Assembly (NCBI GenBank): GCA_947498355.1
Contig: CANMKA010000034.1
Coordinates: 1-38,579 of the forward strand
Reading direction: 5' to 3'
DNA: 38,579 bases
DNA from: an uncultured Paraglaciecola sp.
Lineage (GTDB): Bacteria; Pseudomonadota; Gammaproteobacteria; Enterobacterales; Alteromonadaceae
The translations under genes were made by a program, and so were the position numbers. The notes under the pieces are model-generated. The model did no database searches. It worked only from the letters and a program-made list of their open reading frames with translations, and was not told the origin of the DNA. Numbering within the stretch: the first letter of the stretch is position 1; each line of letters begins with the position of its first letter. Below, one piece after another: positions 33,446-38,579 of the stretch.

Positions 33446-34726
33446 TTGTTCAAAGTTATAAAGTATTTTTTGATTATTGTGTTGCTACTCTTGCTTACCG
33501 TTATTGGCGCATTTGTTGCCACTATTGAGTCAGAGCCCTTGTTTGTTGCTGACAGCGCTGAGCAGGTGAATCAAGCTGAGTCTGTCAAAAAGCTCATGAA
33601 ACAATTGAGCGAGAGCGTTAAAAATCGAGCCAACCGTCAATCGATTACCATTACTCAAGATCAAATGAATAGCTTAGTTGGGTTTGCGCAGCGAGCCCAC
33701 AAGCCTTTAACCGGAAAAATCGAGATTAAACCAGATGTTTCTACTGTGTTGGTAAGTTATCACTTACCCGAAAATCCTTTAGGTAAATACTTTAATCTTG
33801 ATGTGGCTATATTACCGGGACCTGGGATTTTGGTTGAGCATGTTAAAGTTGGACCTTTTTCTATTCCGGGGGATTTTGCTGTTTCCACCTTAGTAGCCTT
33901 AGCTAATTGGTATACGCAGAGTGATATTGCCAAGCAGTTTGTTGAACAGGTTGAATCTGTGGCCATGGGGCCTCAGCAAGTGACCTTGACGATTCGTCCT
34001 CTCGAGCAGTTTTTAAAAGACTTAGAGCAAGTCAAAGACTCAGTTAAAGGGGTGGGTGATGAAGAGCTACGCTTACGCACTGCTTATTATCTTGAGCGTT
34101 TGACTATGCTAGATGTGGCAAAGAAAACCACGCCCCAGTCATTGGCTAAATACATTGGACCTCTATTTAAACTCGCTAAGGCGCGCTCAACCGCGAATAC
34201 TGCGGCAGCAGAAAATGAAGCGGCAATTATGGCATTAGCGATTTTTGCTGGAAATTATCGCTTTGCTAACTTTGTGGGTGATGTTCAACCAGAAGAGGGG
34301 CGGTTGGCGCTACCCGCTGCGGGCCCCATGTTGAGATACCGAAACGATTTAAACTTGCACTTTATTTTTTCTGCGGCGATTAAATTGCTGTCTGAGCAAG
34401 GCTTAAGCATTGCCATTGGTGAGTTCAAAGAATTAATGGACAGAAGTAAAGATGGCAGCGGCTACAGTTTTGTTGATTTAGCAGCAGATATTGCGGGTGT
34501 GGAGTTTGCAAGAGTGGCTACAGACCCCGACTCGGCAGTCAAAGTACAAAACATATTGGCAGGTAAAACCAGTGAGAACTTATTCTTTCCATCTATTAAA
34601 GGTTTACCAGAAGGTATGAGAAAAGCTGAGTTTACCGCACGATTTAAAGAGGTAGACAGCCCCGAATACGTACAAATGGTTGAACGTATTCACGCTCGAA
34701 TCAACAAATTACCGATTTATCAATAA
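33446..34726 (+). CDS. Membrane-anchored protein of unknown function
   Basis: 426 residues, not recognised. It starts at a TTG with AAAGGGG about eight bases upstream. An N-terminal hydrophobic helix (about 6-28) anchors it, with the rest presumably in the periplasm. Residues 55-200 look like a beta-rich domain (SITITQDQMNSLVGFAQRA, then GPFSIPGDFAVSTLVALANW). The C-terminal half is helical with a stretch GSGYSFVDLAADIAGVEFAR near 345-365 that resembles a substrate- or peptidoglycan-binding signature but is not assigned to a family. It follows parE by 29 bases and may be cotranscribed. Confidence 0.7.
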   Translation: MFKVIKYFLIIVLLLLLTVIGAFVATIESEPLFVADSAEQVNQAESVKKLMKQLSESVKNRANRQSITITQDQMNSLVGFAQRAHKPLTGKIEIKPDVSTVLVSYHLPENPLGKYFNLDVAILPGPGILVEHVKVGPFSIPGDFAVSTLVALANWYTQSDIAKQFVEQVESVAMGPQQVTLTIRPLEQFLKDLEQVKDSVKGVGDEELRLRTAYYLERLTMLDVAKKTTPQSLAKYIGPLFKLAKARSTANTAAAENEAAIMALAIFAGNYRFANFVGDVQPEEGRLALPAAGPMLRYRNDLNLHFIFSAAIKLLSEQGLSIAIGEFKELMDRSKDGSGYSFVDLAADIAGVEFARVATDPDSAVKVQNILAGKTSENLFFPSIKGLPEGMRKAEFTARFKEVDSPEYVQMVERIHARINKLPIYQ

Positions 34727-34756
34727 TAGGTAAGGTGTTGAGTCTATAAAGCGCCT

Positions 34757-34795
34757 CGACATCAACGACTTGTGTTAGCTAAGGCGTTGATGTCG
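34757..34795. terminator. Hairpin between convergent genes
   Basis: Perfect 11-base arms CGACATCAACG / CGTTGATGTCG (34757-34767 and 34785-34795) with a 17-base loop lie between the end of the unknown membrane protein and the end of the next, convergent gene. No T-run follows closely, but the position fits a bidirectional terminator. Confidence 0.6.
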
Positions 34796-34809
34796 GCAAT
34801 ACCTTGCTG

Positions 34810-35121
34810 CTATTTCTTGGCCGCTTGATTAAAGTTAGCTAAGGTTTTTAGCAGTAATTCTATTTTGGCTACCAATGCTGGTAATGCGGCTTGTAGTGCC
34901 TGCTCGGGTTGTTCGTTTAATTCGACCACTTCTTTTGCTAGTTCTTCAGCATAAGGTTTAAAGAATTTACTCTTTGTTTCAAAACCGGCTGTTTCGGGAA
35001 AAACTGCGCTGAATTTACCTTTGCCGCTATTTTGTAGCTGAGTAATGATTTGGTCTGCATCTATCGCTTTACGATAAATAATCTGAATGTTCTCGCCTAG
35101 AGTTTTAATAAGTGTCTGCAT
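34810..35121 (-). CDS. Small helical protein of unknown function
   Basis: 103 residues, not recognised. It is almost entirely predicted helix and has no transmembrane segment, no cysteine and a moderately acidic composition. The C-terminal half (EELAKEVVELNEQPEQALQA, then ALPALVAKIELLLKTLANF) looks like a helical bundle. The start ATG has no clear ribosome site. It is divergent from the small YjfB-like gene, and their starts are 85 bases apart. Confidence 0.5.
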   Translation of the reverse strand: MQTLIKTLGENIQIIYRKAIDADQIITQLQNSGKGKFSAVFPETAGFETKSKFFKPYAEELAKEVVELNEQPEQALQAALPALVAKIELLLKTLANFNQAAKK

Positions 35122-35206
35122 AACTAAAGTTTTGTGAATAAGTGCCGATAAGCTTTCGAGGCGGGCAATTCTGCCTGTTTTTGTAATTTGCTACAAGGAA
35201 TATGGT

Positions 35207-35398
35207 ATGGATATTCAAAGTGCTAGTCACTCTGCTGCATCCGGTGCGTCCCTTGAAATAAAATCTCTGCAACTTGCTAAGTCTCAGCAAGAAACAGAGG
35301 GCAAGGCGACGCTTCAGCTGCTGGATTCAGCCGCTGACGTGCCAAGAGCTTCATCAGCTAACCCAGCTTTAGGTTCAAATGTGAATACATTTGCTTAA
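35207..35398 (+). CDS. YjfB-like small putative motility protein
   Basis: 63 residues that begin MDIQSASHSAAS and end with LGSNVNTFA, very close to the pattern of the YjfB family (called putative motility proteins), where the chain ends in LGxNVNxxA. The ATG has AAGGA upstream. The family is short, polar and of unknown function, sometimes near flagellar genes; no flagellar gene is visible here. It stops five bases before the convergent epmB gene ends. Confidence 0.55.
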   Translation: MDIQSASHSAASGASLEIKSLQLAKSQQETEGKATLQLLDSAADVPRASSANPALGSNVNTFA

Positions 35399-35402
35399 AG
35401 GG

Positions 35403-36428
35403 TTACGGATGAAGTTGTAAGTCAATCGGTGTTTTGCCGGGTTGGCCTCCTATTTCTCGAACGAGTTTAGGAACCAAATAACCCGGCTGACGCCTTATCA
35501 CTTCGGCCATAATTGCCGTTGCTACATCATCATTAATATCAAAATGTGCAGCACCTTTTACTTTGTCAAACATATGCAAGTAGTAGGGCAATACGCCACT
35601 TTCAAAAAGCTTTTCGTTTAGGGCTATTTGAGCATCTGCAGAATCATTAATATTTTTTAATAACACACCTTGATTAAGCAAGGTTACACCCGCTTGTTTG
35701 AGTGCTTGTATGCGGGTTTGTAGCGCTTGGTCTATCTCGTTGGCGTGATTAATATGCAGCACCATTACGGGTTGTAAACGAGTAGCAGTAAACCACTTGA
35801 TTAACTCAGGTGTAATGCGGCTTGGGATGACAACAGGTAATCGTGTATGGATCCTAATGCGTTTAATATGGGGGATAGCTGCTATTTGCTCTGTTAACCA
35901 TGCTAAAAAATCATCTTTGGCCATAAGTGGATCGCCCCCAGAGTAAATGACCTCGTCTAGCTGTGGATTGGCTCGAATATAATCTAAAGGGCCCTGCCAT
36001 TGGCTTTTGCTTAGTTGATTGTCTGAGTAAGGGAAATGACGGCGAAAGCAATACCGGCAATTTACTGCACAACCGCCTCGGATCAGTAAAAGCAGACGGT
36101 TGTGGTACTTGTGTAATACACCGGGCGTAGTGTTTTGTTGCTCATCTAAGGGGTCGACCGAATAATTACTTGGCGATTTAAATTCATCTTTTTGAGTAAA
36201 AACTTGTAAGAATAAGGGATCCGCTGGATTTTTTTTGGCCATTCGAGCGGCAAAGGGTTTAGGTACTCGCATAGGGAATAGCTGCCGTGCTTTAACGTCT
36301 TCGGCGTAATCTTCTAGGGGCAATTCTAAATATTTGAGCAGTGATTCTGGGCTTGTAAAGCTGGCTGCAATTTCTTTTTGCCAGTTACTCTCTACAGTCA
36401 GGTGATTTTTTAGTATTATTTGCGACAA
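35403..36428 (-). CDS. epmB: EF-P beta-lysylation protein EpmB (lysine 2,3-aminomutase)
   Basis: 341 residues starting at TTG. It is a radical-SAM enzyme with the cluster motif CAVNCRYC (Cys120, Cys124, Cys127). Family signatures LLHKYHN-like (VLHKYHNRLLLLIRGG) and DPLMAKDD are present, with overall likeness to E. coli YjeK. It turns L-alpha-lysine into beta-lysine with a pyridoxal phosphate cofactor, for transfer to EF-P by EpmA. Its start is only 35 bases from the start of efp on the opposite strand, so the two share a very compact divergent control region. Confidence 0.96.
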   Translation of the reverse strand: MSQIILKNHLTVESNWQKEIAASFTSPESLLKYLELPLEDYAEDVKARQLFPMRVPKPFAARMAKKNPADPLFLQVFTQKDEFKSPSNYSVDPLDEQQNTTPGVLHKYHNRLLLLIRGGCAVNCRYCFRRHFPYSDNQLSKSQWQGPLDYIRANPQLDEVIYSGGDPLMAKDDFLAWLTEQIAAIPHIKRIRIHTRLPVVIPSRITPELIKWFTATRLQPVMVLHINHANEIDQALQTRIQALKQAGVTLLNQGVLLKNINDSADAQIALNEKLFESGVLPYYLHMFDKVKGAAHFDINDDVATAIMAEVIRRQPGYLVPKLVREIGGQPGKTPIDLQLHP

Positions 36429-36463
36429 TTACATACTCAGCATAGTTATATTTACGGGGACAC

Positions 36464-37033
36464 ATGGCTAATTTCAGCACAAATGAGTTTAAATCGGGCT
36501 TAAAGATAATGCTCGACGGCGAGCCTTGCAACATTCTTGAAAATGAATTTGTAAAACCGGGTAAAGGACAAGCCTTTAGCCGAGTTAAAATTCGTAAGTT
36601 AATATCTGGAAAGGTTCTGGAAAAAACCTTTAAATCTGGTGACTCAGTAGAAGGTGCGGATGTCATGGATACTGACCTCGCTTATTTATATACTGATGGC
36701 GAGTTTTGGCATTTTATGAACAATGACACCTTCGAACAAATCGCTGCGGATGAAAAAGCAGTTGGCGAGAACGTTAAGTGGCTTGTCGAAAATGACCTGT
36801 GCACTATTACCTTATGGAATGGCGCACCTATCGCTGTGCAGCCGGCTAACTTTGTTGAACTAGAAGTGACAGAGACTGATCCCGGATTGAAAGGCGATAC
36901 CGCTGGAACGGGTGGTAAACCTGCTACTTTGTCGACGGGCGCTGTAGTGCGCGTACCTTTGTTTATTCAAACTGGCGAAATCGTTAGAGTGGATACCCGC
37001 AAAGCAGAATACGTAGGTCGTGCGCAAAAGTAA
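36464..37033 (+). CDS. efp: Translation elongation factor EF-P
   Basis: 189 residues with three beta-barrel domains (KOW-like then two OB-type). The modified lysine is Lys34, in [17 protein letters not shown], as in E. coli, where it carries beta-lysine. The protein binds ribosomes stalled at consecutive prolines and helps peptide bond formation. GGGGACAC precedes the ATG. The gene is followed by a strong terminator, and then by epmA 79 bases downstream. All the enzymes for the beta-lysine modification except EpmC are encoded beside it. Confidence 0.98.
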   Translation: MANFSTNEFKSGLKIMLDGEPCNILENEFVKPGKGQAFSRVKIRKLISGKVLEKTFKSGDSVEGADVMDTDLAYLYTDGEFWHFMNNDTFEQIAADEKAVGENVKWLVENDLCTITLWNGAPIAVQPANFVELEVTETDPGLKGDTAGTGGKPATLSTGAVVRVPLFIQTGEIVRVDTRKAEYVGRAQK

Positions 37034-37068
37034 TAGCACCTGACTTAATTAAACCGTATTGGTTATAA

Positions 37069-37093
37069 AAAGCCCGCTTTATGGGCTTTTTTT
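37069..37093 (+). terminator. Rho-independent terminator of efp
   Basis: AAAGCCC / GGGCTTT stem (37069-37075 and 37083-37089) with a 7-base loop and a run of seven Ts. It lies between efp and epmA, so epmA may depend on read-through or its own promoter. Confidence 0.9.
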
Positions 37094-37112
37094 GTGTTTA
37101 GGATAAAAGTAA

Positions 37113-38087
37113 ATGTCAGATATGCAGTGGCAGCCCAGTACGAAAATTGCAGCATTAAAGAAACGTGCGCTGGTTATACAGCGCATTCGACAGTTTTTTA
37201 TAGATAGGCAAGTCTTAGAGGTGGATACCCCGGCTCTCAGCCACCACGCGTCTACCGACGAGCACTTACATTCTTTTCAGTGTGCTTTTCAAAGTCCTTA
37301 TGCGAACGACCTTGTGCCTTTGTATCTGCAAACGTCCCCCGAGTTTGCTATGAAACGCCTGTTATGTGCAGGCAGTGGTAGTATCTTTCAAATTTGCAAG
37401 GCGTTTAGAAATGAAGAAGCGGGGCGATACCATAACCCCGAATTCACCATACTCGAATGGTATCAAGTGGGATATGACCACTTCCAACTAATGGCAGAGG
37501 TCGATGAGCTGGTTCAACAGGTACTAGGTAGTCAGCCCGCTGAACAGGTAAGTTATCAAGAAGTGTTCTTGCGGGTGTTGCAGATTGATCCTTTAGAAAG
37601 TTGCCTTGAGCAGATAAAGCAGGTAGCGAGTGAACATGGCTTTGCGGATATTGCCCGCCTCGAAACGGACAAAGATATCCTACTCATGTTGCTGTTCAGT
37701 CAAGTGATTGAACCAGTAATTGGTATCCAAGCTCCTTGTTTGGTCTATCACTTTCCTGCAAGCCAAGCCTCGTTGGCACGTATTAGCCCGCAAGATAATC
37801 GAGTCGCCGAACGGTTTGAGCTGTATTACCAAGGGGTTGAGTTAGCAAATGGCTTTCATGAATTACAAGATGCTAATGAGCAGCGCCAGCGTTTTGAGGC
37901 CGACAATAGCAAACGCCAAGCTAAGGGGTTACCCATTATGCCCCTTGATACAAACTTGATTCAGGCATTGCAGCAGGGCTTGCCTGAATGTGCTGGAGTG
38001 GCACTTGGGATCGACCGTTTGCTGATGCTGGCTTTCGAGCAAGACCGGATTGATCATGTAATGGCGTTTCCTCAGTCTAGAGCGTAG
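37113..38087 (+). CDS. epmA: EF-P--(R)-beta-lysine ligase EpmA
   Basis: 324 residues, the catalytic part of class II lysyl-tRNA synthetase without its anticodon-binding domain, the length of E. coli EpmA (PoxA/GenX). The motif 2 arginine lies in FRNEEAGRYHNPEFTILEWY (about 98-117) and motif 3 is GIDRLLML (about 298-305). It activates beta-lysine with ATP and attaches it to Lys34 of EF-P. An ATG start is well supported by the family N-terminus (WQPSTKIAALKKRALVIQRI). Confidence 0.96.
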   Translation: MSDMQWQPSTKIAALKKRALVIQRIRQFFIDRQVLEVDTPALSHHASTDEHLHSFQCAFQSPYANDLVPLYLQTSPEFAMKRLLCAGSGSIFQICKAFRNEEAGRYHNPEFTILEWYQVGYDHFQLMAEVDELVQQVLGSQPAEQVSYQEVFLRVLQIDPLESCLEQIKQVASEHGFADIARLETDKDILLMLLFSQVIEPVIGIQAPCLVYHFPASQASLARISPQDNRVAERFELYYQGVELANGFHELQDANEQRQRFEADNSKRQAKGLPIMPLDTNLIQALQQGLPECAGVALGIDRLLMLAFEQDRIDHVMAFPQSRA

Positions 38088-38136
38088 CCGTGTGGTTAAT
38101 GTGAACCCACATTGGCCAGATAAAATTGAATGATAA

Positions 38137-38550
38137 TATTCAGGTGATAGTGAAAAACGGTTAGCCGAATATGCTAATGAGTCTTTGAGCTCACTGTATT
38201 ATGTTTAGGCAGCTCACTTAGGTCGTCCGCAAGCGGCAACCAGCGATAGCAAGCAAGTGGTTTGGCGTGCAGTGGATAAGGCGTTTGATAGAGTTGTTGC
38301 TGTGAATCAAATAGGTGATTTAAATATTGGTTTTCCGGGGCAGTATAACGATGCTGAAAGTGGATTGTATTACAATATTAACCGTGATTATGACCCTAAG
38401 GCGGGGCGGTATATTCAAACTGATCCGATTGGGTTAAAAGGTGGTTTAAATACCTATGCATATGCTTATTCTAACCCTCTGTTCTATTATGATTCTTCAG
38501 GGTGTTCTGCACAACTAAATCAGGACACTTTTCTAAAGGAATTTTCATAG
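38137..38550 (+). pseudogene. RHS-repeat protein C-terminal remnant
   Basis: In one frame the sequence reads RLAEYANESLSSLYYV, then a TAG at 38206-38208, then AAHLGRPQAATSDSKQVVWR and on to FPGQYNDAESGLYYNINRDY and RYIQTDPIGLKGGLNTYAYA. This is the classic RHS core end, where DPIGL marks the border to the variable toxin tip. Here the tip is only about 15 residues and ends at 38550, and the stop at 38206 breaks the frame. Only the last 140 or so residues of a protein that usually exceeds 1000 remain. A GTG at 38257 could start a small peptide but is unlikely to be real. Such orphan ends are common debris of polymorphic toxin loci. Confidence 0.85.
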
Positions 38551-38579
38551 TTAATTGGCGACATATCGTTGTTAGCGGT

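Noticed and set aside
1..38579. CRISPR arrays, tRNA or rRNA genes
   Set aside because: No regularly spaced repeats and no cloverleaf or rRNA-like stretches were seen on reading through the window.

Overview
The window reads as chromosomal DNA of a marine gammaproteobacterium, most likely of the Alteromonadales. The gene order tolC / nudF-yqiB-cpdA-yqiA-parE is the classic gammaproteobacterial arrangement. Further indications are a PrsT-type PEP-CTERM-system TPR lipoprotein, an NIT-like-sensor chemoreceptor, a NaChBac-like ion channel and frequent TTG starts. The taxonomic call is an inference from gene content, not from a database search.

Layout. (1) 1-800: a decayed REP-associated tyrosine transposase, broken by a cluster of small palindromes and a 14-base insertion. 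(2) 1123-3580: the most unusual region. It looks like a relic integron: a truncated intI integrase (3403-3576, + strand) behind a perfect-match LexA (SOS) box, an attI-like core with a possible cassette promoter, and then small genes on the opposite strand, each ending inside an attC-like imperfect palindrome. A RelA/SpoT-domain gene lies at the far end in inverted orientation. (3) 3580-4100: repeat-rich intergenic debris. (4) 4099-8576: c-di-GMP and chemotaxis signalling (GGDEF-EAL protein, CPXCG protein, MCP). (5) 8953-10466: an EamA transporter followed by a YigZ-family protein. (6) 10558-14904: an RND efflux pump (adaptor and permease). (7) 15164-19330: cysG with a degenerate GGDEF protein, then the deaD RNA helicase. 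(8) 19790-22558: prsT without any visible exosortase partner. (9) 22684-26352: azoR with a divergent LysR regulator, a pirin and a D-2-hydroxyacid dehydrogenase. (10) 26454-34726: a voltage-gated-type ion channel, tolC, the nudF-yqiB-cpdA-yqiA-parE cluster, and an unrecognised membrane-anchored protein. (11) 34810-38087: two small proteins and the full EF-P beta-lysylation set (epmB divergent from efp-epmA). (12) 38137-38550: a broken RHS C-terminal remnant.

How the genes work together. EpmB makes beta-lysine, EpmA attaches it to Lys34 of EF-P, and EF-P then relieves polyproline stalling. RND adaptor, permease and TolC could form one tripartite pump, although tolC is 13 kb from the other two. 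Two cyclic-dinucleotide proteins are present: one has intact GGDEF and EAL motifs, the other has lost its active site but keeps an inhibitory-site motif, so it may be a receptor. NudF, CpdA and ParE are housekeeping functions in a tight cluster with one-base and eight-base overlaps.

The best candidate for something new is the integron relic: an SOS-linked intI fossil, cassette-borne small membrane proteins of unknown function, and an adjacent RelA/SpoT-type nucleotide pyrophosphokinase.
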